From assembly GCA_023390245.1 (NCBI GenBank), contig JAEWDF010000097.1, positions 1 through 10,957 of the forward strand: a stretch of DNA of 10,957 nt, written 5' to 3'. Below the pieces are notes generated by a model. The model did not search any database and was not told the DNA's origin. It was given only the letters and a program-made list of their open reading frames with translations. This document shows, one piece after another, positions 1-6,613 of the stretch (position 1 is the first letter of the stretch; the number at the start of each line of letters is the position of its first letter). The DNA is from Pseudomonadota bacterium (GTDB lineage: Bacteria > Pseudomonadota > Alphaproteobacteria > Caulobacterales > Caulobacteraceae). Position numbers and translations under genes: made by a program.

Positions 1-1233
1 GTTGAAGTCGTGCGCCACGCCGCCGGTCAGCCGGCCGACCGTCTCCATCCGGCGGGCGTCGGCCAGGGCCTCGCGCGCCTCGCGTTCGCCCTGGGCGGCC
101 TCGGCGGCGGCGGCCGTCGCCTGGGCCAGCGCCTGGTCGCGCCCGGCCAGGATCTCGGCCTCGCGGCGGGCGAAATCGGCCCGCGCCGCCTCCAGTGCGG
201 CCGCGACCTCCGGCGAAGACGCGTCTTCGACCGGGAGGGACGGTTCCGCCGTCTCGGTGTCGGCCTCGGTCTCGGTCCGGACCTCGATCTCGACAAGGGC
301 CGGGGCCTCGACGGGCGCAGGCGCGCCGGCCAGCAGGATGGCTTCGACGGCCCCGGCCTCGTCGGCCAGCGGCAGCAGGGTCCACTGGATCGTTCCGCCG
401 TCCGGCCCCGGCGCGACCAGCGGCTCGGCCTCGCCCGAGGCGGCGGCCAGGGCGGCGCGCAGGGCCTGGCGGCCCTCGGCGCGATGGTCCTCCGGAATGA
501 ACAGGTCGGCGAAATCGGCCTCGACCACCCCCTCGGTCCGGCCCAGCAGGGCCAGGGCGGCGCGGTTCGCCTGGCGGATACGGCCGTGCGGAGAGACCAC
601 CGCCAGGGCGCTGGAGGCGGCGTCGAACACCCGGTCCGACAGGCTCGGCCCGGCGGGGGGCGCGGGTTCGGGCGCGGCGGGTTCGATCGCCGGGACCGTC
701 AGCGCGTCCGCCTCGACGATGGCGGCGATGGAGCCGGTGATCCGGCCCTGCTCGTTCTCGATCGGCATGGCCGTCACCGAGACCAGCATCTTCCGGCGCG
801 TGGCGGCGTTGACCATCAGGTGCTGGAAGCCGCGAACGGTCTGGCCGCGCAGCGCCCGCGCGCTGGGCAGCAGGTCCGGCGGGATCGGCTTTCCGTCCGG
901 GAAGGTGATGCCCCAGGTCGCCGAGTGGAAACGCAGGCCCAGCAGCTCCGCGTCGCGCCGGCCCAGCAGCTGGTGCGCGGCCCGGTTGGCGAAGGTGAAC
1001 TTGCCGTCGTGGTCGGTCTCGACCAGGGCCACCGGCACGGCGTTCAGCGTCTCGAACAGCCGCCGGTCCGACGATTCCGCCACCTTCTGCACCAGGTCGA
1101 GCTGGTCCGAGGCGCTGGCGTGCCGCACCCGGTGGGCGACCGCGTACCAGGTCGCGATCAGCGCGAGCGCGAAGCCGACGACCGCCAGCACCCCGAAGAC
1201 CAGGGTCCAGTTGATCTCGCCTTCCAGGAACAT
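1..1233 (-). CDS. PAS-domain membrane sensor histidine kinase, N-terminal part (truncated by window edge)
   Basis: Signal-sensing kinase expected to autophosphorylate on histidine and pass phosphate to a response-regulator domain. The 411 visible codons start at ATG 1233 (MFLEGEINW). One hydrophobic membrane segment spans about residues 9-31. A first PAS-like domain follows at about 55-175 (ALVETDHDGKFTFANRAA), then an Ala/Pro linker and a second PAS-like domain at about 198-303 (VVSPHGRIRQANRAALALLG). An acidic stretch and a long Ala/Glu/Arg coiled coil (about 343-397) lead to the H-box VGRLTGGVAHDFN, with phosphoacceptor H408. The HDFN form of the H-box is common in hybrid kinases of the PAS/HisKA type, but the ATPase domain and any receiver lie outside the window. 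No partner gene is adjacent. The start has only a weak ribosome-binding site, but it puts the membrane helix directly at the N terminus. The family call is firm and the signal unknown. Confidence 0.88.
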   Translation of the reverse strand, partial: MFLEGEINWTLVFGVLAVVGFALALIATWYAVAHRVRHASASDQLDLVQKVAESSDRRLFETLNAVPVALVETDHDGKFTFANRAAHQLLGRRDAELLGLRFHSATWGITFPDGKPIPPDLLPSARALRGQTVRGFQHLMVNAATRRKMLVSVTAMPIENEQGRITGSIAAIVEADALTVPAIEPAAPEPAPPAGPSLSDRVFDAASSALAVVSPHGRIRQANRAALALLGRTEGVVEADFADLFIPEDHRAEGRQALRAALAAASGEAEPLVAPGPDGGTIQWTLLPLADEAGAVEAILLAGAPAPVEAPALVEIEVRTETEADTETAEPSLPVEDASSPEVAAALEAARADFARREAEILAGRDQALAQATAAAAEAAQGEREAREALADARRMETVGRLTGGVAHDFN

Positions 1234-1377
1234 CCGTCGATCCGTTTCATACTGGGGCGCCCCACGCCCCGCTCGGCCCGCGCGCTGCAAGGGACGCGCC
1301 GCCCTCGATCCGGCGCCTCATCCGCCTCCCATCCGCCATGGGCCGGCGCGTCGGTCAAGCCGGCGTCCGCACGCGAA

Positions 1378-1405
1378 AGGGGCCGGGCGTCGCCGCCCGG
1401 CCCCT
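1378..1405 (-). terminator. Intrinsic terminator of the TonB-dependent receptor gene
   Basis: A perfect 12-bp GC-rich stem (1378-1389 pairing with 1394-1405) closes a 4-nt loop. Read on the minus strand it ends in a short T run (1378-1376) and starts 23 nt after the receptor stop codon. Position and shape fit rho-independent termination. It separates the receptor from the downstream kinase gene, which therefore probably has its own promoter in 1234-1377. Confidence 0.8.
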
Positions 1406-1428
1406 CCCGAAAGACGTCCGGCGTCCGG

Positions 1429-4254
1429 TCAGAAGCGGACGCGGATGCCGGTCTTGCCGGTCCAGGAGTATTCCTCGTACTGCAGCAGGCGGTCCGAGCC
1501 GGGGCCGCGCTGATAGGCGATGTACGGCTCGTCGCCCATGTTCACCAGTTCGGCGAAGACCTGGACCCGGTCGTTGATGTCGTACTTGCCGCTCATGTCC
1601 CACTGGATGTGGTCCTTGACCATGCGGTCCTCGTCGGCGTCGCCGCCCAGTTCGTCCAGGTAACCGTCGCGGTAGGAGGCGGCCAGGCGGATGGAGAGCG
1701 GCCCCTTCTCATAGCCGAGCGTCGCGTTGAAGGTGTTCTTGGAACTGGCCGGCAGGAGGATGGAGCGCTCGTCGTCCGTGCCCGCGTAGATCGTGCCCTC
1801 GGTGTCCGTATAGGTGTAGTTGAACCCGGCCAGCAGGCCGTCGAACGGGCCCGGCAGGAAGGTCAGGGCCTGCTGGTAGTTGAATTCGAAGCCGAAGATC
1901 GAGGCGTCGTCGCCGTTGATGGCCATCTCGACCTCGTCGACCACGCCGCCCGGATAGACCACCATTTCGGGGTAGTCCTCGCCGTCGAATTCCTGCGTGG
2001 CGATGAAATTCTTGATCGACTTGTAGAACAGGCCGCCCGACACCACGGCGTTCGGGGCGAAGTACCACTCGACGCTGGCGTCGTAGTTCCACGCCTCATA
2101 GGGTTTCAGGTCGGGGTTGCCGAACTCGCCCTCATTGTCCTCGTTGACCAGGAAGCGCGGGGCCATGTCGCCGATCTTGGGTCGCATGACGCTGCGGTAG
2201 ACGGCGCCGCGCACGACCACGTCCGAGGCCATGTCGTACTTGACGTTCAGGCTGGGCAGCCAGTGGGTGTATTCCCGGTCGTAGGCCGCCGGGGTGACGA
2301 TGACCTCGTCCTCGTCCTCGGTCAGGACCACGGTCGCGCCCTTCAGCGTGTCCTCGGTCCGCTCGACGCGCACGCCCCCGACCACGTGCAGGCCGCCGTT
2401 GTCATAGCGGCCCAGGGCGTAGCCCGAATAGATGTTCTCCTTGACGTCATAGTCGGCGGCGGCGGATTCGAAGTCGCTCTCGATGTCGTCGCGCTCGAAC
2501 AGGTTCGGATTGTTCCGCACGAAGTCGCCGATGGCGTAGTCCACCAGCGGCTCGATATCCATCAGGCCGTAGCTCTGCGGCCCGGCCCAGTCGGCCAGGG
2601 TGAAGTCGTCGATGGCTTCCAGCACGTCCAGCTGGAAGTCGTAGGTCTTGTGGCGCTGGCGCGCCTTGCCGCCGAATTGCAGTTCGAAGGCGCCGCCGGA
2701 CGCCAGCGAGAACTCGCGCTTGACGTCGAACCGGGCGCTGACCTCCTCGTCCTCGGACAGGCTGAGGGTGGTCTTCTCGGCCTTGTCGAACTCATAGGTC
2801 TCCGGGTCCAGGAACAGGGCCCGGAACTCGGCCGGAACCTCGAAGGTCGGGCGGGCGTAGTCCGAATAGTCGAAGGTCACGGCGAAGGCGCCGTCCTCGT
2901 CGAACTTGGCTTCGAAGGCGGCCGGGTCGACCGAGCCGGCCTCCTTCTCGCGCGCCTTGGACCACGACACCTCGTAGTTGAAGGTCCAGGCGCCGGCGAA
3001 GGTCTCGCCGCCGGCGACCAGGGAGGTGATGTCCTGGGTCTCGAAGCGGTCCTTCAGCTCGCGGCCGACCTTGATCTCGCCGTTGTCGCTGGTTTCGCCG
3101 TCGCCCGACAGGAAGGTCACCGTGTCGCCCGAGGCGAGGGCCGGCGCCTCGTCGAACTCGAAGCCCAGCTGGCCCTTGTACTCCTGGTCGGCGAAGTCGC
3201 TGCGCAGGGCGCGCAGGAACAGGGTGGTGTCGTTGTTGAGGCGGTAGTCCAGCGACAGGGTCGCGCCCCGGCGCTCGCGCTCGACGTCATAGTCGCGGTA
3301 CTCGACCGTATCGGCGAAGACGACGCCGTCGTCGGTCTCGTCCCAACCGTCCATCTCGACATTGTCGGTGGCGAAGCGGCGCTTGTAGTAGGACAGGCCG
3401 CCCGCGACCCCCAGGCGGTTGTCCAGGAAGGTGCGCGAGAAATCGAGCGCATACTTGGGCGACCATTCGCCGGTCGCGTCATTGTAGGAGCCTTCCGCCG
3501 ACACGGCGGCGAACGGGCGGCCGCGGTCGAAGGCGTTGGCGGTCTTGATCTCGATGGAGCCGCCCAGGGTGTCGGCGTCCATGTCCGGCGTCAGGCTCTT
3601 CTTGATCTCGATCGATTCGATCAGTTCCGACGGAATCACGTCCAGCGCCACCGACCGCACGTCGGCCTCCGGCGCCGGCACCCGGGCGCCGTTGATGGAG
3701 GCGGAGTTCAGGTCCGGGCTCAGGCCGCGCAGGGCGATGAACCGGCCCTCGCCCTGGTCGTTCAGCACATTGACCCCGGGCAGGCGCCGCACGGACTCGG
3801 CGACGTTCTGGTCCGGGAACTGGCCGATGGCGTCGCGGGTCAGGACGCTCTCGACGCCTTCGGCGGCGCGCTGGCGCGACACCGAGCTGGACAGGTTGGC
3901 GCGCTGGCCGATCACCACGACCGGCTCCAGCTCGCCCGCCCCGGCGACGGCGGCGTTGAGGCCGACGTTGACGACTGCCTCGCCGCCCGCGACCGTGATG
4001 GCCCGCTCGTTGGTGGCGGCGCCGGAATAGTCGACGCGCAGGGTGTAGGCGCCCGGCGCCACGTCGGTGAAGCGGTACATGCCGTCGGGGCCGACTTCCG
4101 TCGTGCGGTTCAGCTCGACCAGCCGGACCCGGGCGCCCTGGAGGGCGCGGACGCCGGCGCTGTCGGTGACGCGGCCGGTCACGGTGTCGGCCAGGGCCGC
4201 GCCCGCGAAGGCCAGAGACGCCAGGGAGGCGCCCATCAGCAGTTTCGTCTTCAT
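1429..4254 (-). CDS. TonB-dependent outer-membrane receptor, Caulobacter/Xanthomonas type
   Basis: Outer-membrane beta-barrel that imports a scarce ligand using TonB-ExbBD energy. The protein has 941 residues. A Sec signal peptide (MKTKLLMGASLASLAFAGA, cleavage after ALA22) is followed by a carboxypeptidase-regulatory-like beta domain (about 24-103), common in the large receptors of Caulobacter and Bacteroidetes. A TonB-box-like segment lies at about 110-118 (EPVVVIGQR). The plug domain (about 125-245) contains the typical stretches DQNVAESVRRLPGV, RGLSPDLNSASINGAR and DADTLGGSIEIKT. The remainder is the barrel, ending in GKTGIRVRF with the terminal Phe needed for BAM assembly. The reading frame stays open upstream to 5652, but ATG 4254 is chosen because it gives the signal peptide and has a GGGGAT-type ribosome-binding site. 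The gene is divergent from a phytase gene, which suggests a phytate-derived or inositol-phosphate ligand. That substrate is an inference; the receptor family is certain. Confidence 0.95.
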   Translation of the reverse strand: MKTKLLMGASLASLAFAGAALADTVTGRVTDSAGVRALQGARVRLVELNRTTEVGPDGMYRFTDVAPGAYTLRVDYSGAATNERAITVAGGEAVVNVGLNAAVAGAGELEPVVVIGQRANLSSSVSRQRAAEGVESVLTRDAIGQFPDQNVAESVRRLPGVNVLNDQGEGRFIALRGLSPDLNSASINGARVPAPEADVRSVALDVIPSELIESIEIKKSLTPDMDADTLGGSIEIKTANAFDRGRPFAAVSAEGSYNDATGEWSPKYALDFSRTFLDNRLGVAGGLSYYKRRFATDNVEMDGWDETDDGVVFADTVEYRDYDVERERRGATLSLDYRLNNDTTLFLRALRSDFADQEYKGQLGFEFDEAPALASGDTVTFLSGDGETSDNGEIKVGRELKDRFETQDITSLVAGGETFAGAWTFNYEVSWSKAREKEAGSVDPAAFEAKFDEDGAFAVTFDYSDYARPTFEVPAEFRALFLDPETYEFDKAEKTTLSLSEDEEVSARFDVKREFSLASGGAFELQFGGKARQRHKTYDFQLDVLEAIDDFTLADWAGPQSYGLMDIEPLVDYAIGDFVRNNPNLFERDDIESDFESAAADYDVKENIYSGYALGRYDNGGLHVVGGVRVERTEDTLKGATVVLTEDEDEVIVTPAAYDREYTHWLPSLNVKYDMASDVVVRGAVYRSVMRPKIGDMAPRFLVNEDNEGEFGNPDLKPYEAWNYDASVEWYFAPNAVVSGGLFYKSIKNFIATQEFDGEDYPEMVVYPGGVVDEVEMAINGDDASIFGFEFNYQQALTFLPGPFDGLLAGFNYTYTDTEGTIYAGTDDERSILLPASSKNTFNATLGYEKGPLSIRLAASYRDGYLDELGGDADEDRMVKDHIQWDMSGKYDINDRVQVFAELVNMGDEPYIAYQRGPGSDRLLQYEEYSWTGKTGIRVRF

Positions 4255-4342
4255 GTCGTGATCCCCATGGGCCGGCGACGCTTCGCCTTGGCCATCGGAC
4301 GGCCCGATTAGAGGGCGACGGCGACGATGGAGCGAAGGTTCG

Positions 4343-4358
4343 GCGACGCTCGCGTCGC
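4343..4358. repeat. Inverted repeat, candidate operator 1 in the divergent region
   Basis: GCGACGC and GCGTCGC form a perfect 7-bp inverted repeat around a 2-nt spacer. It lies about 90 bp upstream of the receptor start and 145 bp upstream of the phytase start. Arm length and spacing suit a dimeric regulator. GCGAC-type words are common in DNA of this composition, so chance is possible. Confidence 0.35.
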
Positions 4359-4404
4359 GAATTCCGGACATTGGCGCGACGATCGTTCCGTTATCGGACG
4401 GGTC

Positions 4405-4420
4405 GTCGCGGAACCGCGAC
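4405..4420. repeat. Inverted repeat, candidate operator 2 in the divergent region
   Basis: GTCGCGG and CCGCGAC form a perfect 7-bp inverted repeat around an AA spacer, the same architecture as the element centred 62 bp to the left. Its left arm overlaps TCGTCGCG (4403-4410), which also pairs perfectly with CGCGACGA at 4375-4382. Alternative pairings are therefore possible. It lies just upstream of the candidate phytase promoter. Confidence 0.35.
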
Positions 4421-4441
4421 CGAAACGTCACGGCGGCGCCG

Positions 4442-4467
4442 TTGACCCTGTTCGCCCCAGCAACCAT
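4442..4467 (+). promoter_or_regulatory. Candidate sigma-73-type promoter of the phytase gene
   Basis: TTGACCC (4442-4448) matches the Caulobacter housekeeping -35 consensus TTGACGS at six of seven positions. After an 11-nt spacer, within the 10-14 nt range described for Caulobacter, comes GCAACCAT (4460-4467), a partial match to the -10 consensus GCTANAWC. Transcription would start about 30 nt before the phytase ATG. The poor -10 element keeps this tentative. An imperfect palindrome (GTCA 4427-4430 against TTGAC 4442-4446) overlaps the -35. I recognised no Pho box. Confidence 0.3.
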
Positions 4468-4503
4468 CAGGACGCCGACCGTCCTTCCGACGCCGGGGTT
4501 CAG

Positions 4504-5610
4504 ATGCCGATGTTCCGTTCCGCCGCCCGCCTGGCCGCCGCCGCCTCCGTCCTGGCGCTGCTGGCCGCCTGCGCCACGCACGAGGTCGACGTCCAGGGCG
4601 AGGGCGAAGGCTTCGTCGGCCGGGGCGCGCCGGTCCGCGCCGTTCTGGAGACGCCCTCGGTCGGCACGGCCGGACAGGATGCGGCCGACGACCCGGCGGT
4701 CTGGGCCTCGGCGACGCCGGTGACGGTCCAGGGCGAGCGGACGCCGGGCTTCGTCCTGGGCACGGACAAGAAGGCCGGCCTCTATGTCTACGGCTTCGAC
4801 GGCCGCGTCCTGCAATTCATGCCCGAGGGGCTGCTGAACAACGTCGACGCGGTCGAGGGGCTCAGCATCGGCGGCCGGCCGCAGCTGCTCATCGGGGCCA
4901 GCGACCGCACGCCCGGCCGGACCGGGGTGGCCCTCTATCTGTTCGATCCGGCCGGGACCGGCGACAACGGCGTGCGTCCCTGGGGCGCCATCACGACCGA
5001 CGTGGTCGAACCCTACGGCTTCTGCTTCGGCCGACGCGGCGACGAAGTCCACGCCATCCTGGTCGGTCACGAGGGCGAATTGCGCCAGTTCGTCCTGACC
5101 GCCGACGCCGAGGGCCGACCGGTCTCGCGCGAGGTGCGCCGCGCCGAGATCGGCTCCATCTCCGAGGGCTGCGCCGCGGACGAGGCGACCGACGCCCTCT
5201 ATGTCAACGAGGAGAACGTCGGCCTGTGGCGCTATGGCCTGGACCCGGCGACGGGCGACGCGAGGACCCTGGTCCAACCGATCGACCCGGCGGTCCTGGT
5301 CGCCGACGCCGAGGGCCTGACGACGATCACGGATGGCGACAGGCGCTATCTGATCGCCTCCAGCCAGGGCGACTCGACCTTCCCCGTGTGGCGCATCGAC
5401 GGCCCGGAACCGAAGTACAAGGGCCGGTTCGTGGTGGTCGACGGGACCGTGGACGGCGTCACCGGGACCGACGGCCTGGCGGCGGCCGGCGGCGCGGTCG
5501 GGCCGTTCCCGGAGGGGCTGGTGGTGATCCAGGACGACGTCAACGACGTCGGGACCCAGAACTTCAAATATGTCGACTGGCGCGACATCCGCGCGGCGCT
5601 GGGGCTCTGA
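4504..5610 (+). CDS. Beta-propeller phytase (3-phytase family), predicted lipoprotein
   Basis: Calcium-dependent phytase expected to remove phosphates from myo-inositol hexakisphosphate outside the cytoplasm. The protein has 368 residues. It begins with a lipoprotein signal (hydrophobic 10-22, lipobox LAAC with lipidated C23), then a short linker and the propeller at about 55-365. Segments that match Bacillus-type beta-propeller phytases occur in order: DDPAVW (62-67), GTDKKAGLYVY (86-96), VDAVEGL (114-120), EPYGFCF (169-175), VGHEGELRQF (187-196), ISEGCAAD (219-226), DAEGLT (268-273), LIASSQGDST (283-292), GTDGL (321-325), PEGLVVIQDD (336-345) and NFKYVDW (353-359). These include the acidic residues that bind calcium and phosphate in the family. 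ATG 4504 is preferred over the in-frame ATG at 4327 because the latter would bury the signal peptide; ATG 4510 is a minor alternative. It is divergent from a TonB-dependent receptor and convergent with ptsH. Confidence 0.93.
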   Translation: MPMFRSAARLAAAASVLALLAACATHEVDVQGEGEGFVGRGAPVRAVLETPSVGTAGQDAADDPAVWASATPVTVQGERTPGFVLGTDKKAGLYVYGFDGRVLQFMPEGLLNNVDAVEGLSIGGRPQLLIGASDRTPGRTGVALYLFDPAGTGDNGVRPWGAITTDVVEPYGFCFGRRGDEVHAILVGHEGELRQFVLTADAEGRPVSREVRRAEIGSISEGCAADEATDALYVNEENVGLWRYGLDPATGDARTLVQPIDPAVLVADAEGLTTITDGDRRYLIASSQGDSTFPVWRIDGPEPKYKGRFVVVDGTVDGVTGTDGLAAAGGAVGPFPEGLVVIQDDVNDVGTQNFKYVDWRDIRAALGL

Positions 5611-5618
5611 GTGTCGGT

Positions 5619-5649
5619 CCATCCCGCCCTCCCCGCGAGGTTGGGATGG
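5619..5649 (+). terminator. Hairpin just after the phytase gene, possible terminator
   Basis: CCATCCC (5619-5625) pairs with GGGATGG (5643-5649), and inside it CCTC (5628-5631) pairs with GAGG (5637-5640) around a 5-nt loop. It begins 8 nt after the phytase stop. A small second stem, AAAGC with GCTTT (5651-5664), follows and ends in TTTT. The paired structure fits transcript termination or 3'-end protection, but there is no long U tract. Confidence 0.45.
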
Positions 5650-5714
5650 CAAAGCCGGCGCTTTTCAACGCCCTGAAGATTTCTGGAGCCGATCTTCCCG
5701 CCTGAGGACGCGGG

Positions 5715-5733
5715 CGCCCCATGATCGGGGGCG
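5715..5733. terminator. GC-rich hairpin in the phytase/ptsH convergent region
   Basis: CGCCCC (5715-5720) pairs with GGGGCG (5728-5733) around a 7-nt loop, followed on the plus strand by TTGT. It lies between two convergent genes, so it could end transcripts from either side. The tail is weak. Confidence 0.35.
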
Positions 5734-5754
5734 TTGTCGTGGTCGGGAGGATCC

Positions 5755-5803
5755 AATTGCACTCCATTGCACATTGCGCCGTTTTCGGGTGTGCAGTGCA
5801 ATT
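5755..5803. repeat. Elaborate 49-bp inverted repeat downstream of ptsH
   Basis: A perfect 9-bp outer pair (AATTGCACT 5755-5763, AGTGCAATT 5795-5803) is continued, after a 4-nt bulge, by TGCACA (5768-5773) against TGTGCA (5790-5795, sharing one base with the outer arm). An innermost CCG-TTTT-CGG hairpin lies at 5779-5788. The left arm also carries ATTGCAC twice in direct orientation (5756-5762 and 5766-5772), then a partial third copy. It is poorer in GC than its surroundings and ends 16 nt beyond the ptsH stop. No T run follows on the minus strand, so it is not a standard terminator. It could be a 3'-end structure of the ptsH mRNA or a protein-binding site. Confidence 0.55.
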
Positions 5804-5819
5804 CGACGAGGTGGCGGAC

Positions 5820-6092
5820 CTACTGGTCTTCGTCGAACTTGCGGGCGACGAGGTCGCTCAGGGCCTGGATCGCCTCGGCGGCGTCCGGACCCTCGGCCTC
5901 GACCGCGATGTCGCAGCCGATGCCGGCGCCCAGCATCAGCAGGCCCATGATCGAGCGGGCGTCGACCGTCACCCCGTCGCGGGTCACGCGGATCTCGCTC
6001 TCGAATCCAGAGGCCAGCTTGACGAACTTGGCCGAGGCGCGCGCATGCAGGCCCCGGGCGTTGCAGATGTTCAGCGTCGTGGTCTCGGTCAT
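5820..6092 (-). CDS. ptsH: Phosphocarrier protein HPr of the regulatory PTS
   Basis: Small cytoplasmic phosphocarrier that takes phosphate from enzyme I on a histidine and gives it to EIIA proteins. The 90 residues match the usual length. The active-site segment NARGLHARASAKFV contains H16. The second regulatory site, SIMGLLMLG, contains S47, which corresponds to Ser46 of Gram-positive HPr, the target of HPr kinase. With hprK in the same cluster, S47 phosphorylation is likely functional. ATG 6092 overlaps the EIIA stop as ATGA, showing translational coupling, and a GCGAG motif precedes it. An upstream in-frame non-ATG start would add seven residues inside EIIA and is not preferred. Enzyme I is not in the window. 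It is last in the minus-strand cluster. Confidence 0.96.
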   Translation of the reverse strand: MTETTTLNICNARGLHARASAKFVKLASGFESEIRVTRDGVTVDARSIMGLLMLGAGIGCDIAVEAEGPDAAEAIQALSDLVARKFDEDQ

Positions 6093-6493
6093 TTCTCGCC
6101 CGCGAGCACCCACGACGCGACCGAGATGTACTTGCGCCCGGCGTCCTGGGCGTGCGCCACGCAGGCCTCCAGCGTCTCGCGACCGCGCACGCTGGCCAGC
6201 TTGATCAGCATGGGCAGGTTCAGGCCGGCGATCACCTCGGCGTGGGTCTGCTCCATCACCGAAATGGCCAGGTTCGACGGCGTGCCGCCGAACATGTCGG
6301 TCAGCAGGATGACGCCGTCGCCGTCGTCCACGGCGGCGGCCGCGTCGACGATGTCGCGACGGCGGCGCTCCATGTCGTCCTCCGGGCCGATGCAGATGGC
6401 CGCGACCCCGCGCTGCGGGCCCACCACATGCTCCATGGCCGACAGGAACTCGGAGGCCAGACCCCCGTGGGTCACGATGACCAAGCCGATCAT
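6089..6493 (-). CDS. manX: PTS EIIA component, mannose/fructose (EIIA-Man) family
   Basis: Cytoplasmic EIIA domain that accepts phosphate from HPr. The 134 residues begin MIGLVIVTHGG, where H9 is the phosphorylated histidine of the EIIA-Man fold. The conserved LLTDMFGGTPSN (63-74) follows, whose Asp lies near the active site. It is a stand-alone EIIA, with no EIIB, EIIC or EIID nearby, so it probably regulates rather than transports, as inferred for the orthologous alphaproteobacterial gene between hprK and ptsH. ATG 6493 is chosen because the family starts right at the first beta strand; an in-frame TTG at 6523 would add ten residues. Its stop overlaps the ptsH start by four bases. A 116-bp gap separates it from hprK upstream. 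Confidence 0.93.
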   Translation of the reverse strand: MIGLVIVTHGGLASEFLSAMEHVVGPQRGVAAICIGPEDDMERRRRDIVDAAAAVDDGDGVILLTDMFGGTPSNLAISVMEQTHAEVIAGLNLPMLIKLASVRGRETLEACVAHAQDAGRKYISVASWVLAGEK

Positions 6494-6535
6494 TAGGACT
6501 TCACTCGCATCCCCGTCCCGCAAAGCCAGGTCTTC

Positions 6536-6550
6536 CCCCGCCCGGCGGGG
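6536..6550 (-). other. GC-rich hairpin between hprK and manX
   Basis: CCCCGCC (6536-6542) and GGCGGGG (6544-6550) are inverted repeats, which would fold as a stem of about five pairs with a 5-nt loop. In the manX leader on the minus strand it could moderate read-through from hprK or stabilise processed mRNA. No T run follows, so a full terminator is unlikely. Confidence 0.3.
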
Positions 6551-6585
6551 CGCCGGACAGACCCATTCGGGACCGCAAGAGGCGT

Positions 6586-6613
6586 CTCATAGCCCCGTTG
6601 CGCGCCGGTTCAA
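6586..6613 (-). promoter_or_regulatory. Candidate internal promoter for manX-ptsH
   Basis: On the minus strand TTGAACC (6613-6607), overlapping the hprK stop, resembles the Caulobacter -35 TTGACGS. After a 13-nt spacer comes GCTATGAG (6593-6586), matching the -10 GCTANAWC at the conserved GCTA. This could let EIIA and HPr be expressed apart from chvIG. It is based on motif reading only. Confidence 0.27.

Noticed and set aside
10..4311. Plus-strand open frame of 1433 codons antisense to the kinase and receptor genes
   Set aside because: It is a shadow of GC-rich third positions. Its translation is low-complexity (Gly, Arg, Val, Asp, Ala, Gln) and its opposite strand encodes clear PAS and receptor domains.
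4327..4503. Earlier in-frame ATG for the phytase
   Set aside because: It would add 59 residues before a clear lipoprotein signal and covers the region with operator-like repeats and the candidate promoter.
4255..4503. Pho box upstream of the phytase gene
   Set aside because: I looked for paired CTGTCAT-like direct repeats 11 nt apart and saw none convincing on either strand.
4255..5652. N-terminal extension of the receptor frame on the minus strand
   Set aside because: It runs antisense through the phytase gene and would place the signal peptide in the middle of the protein; the true start is ATG 4254.
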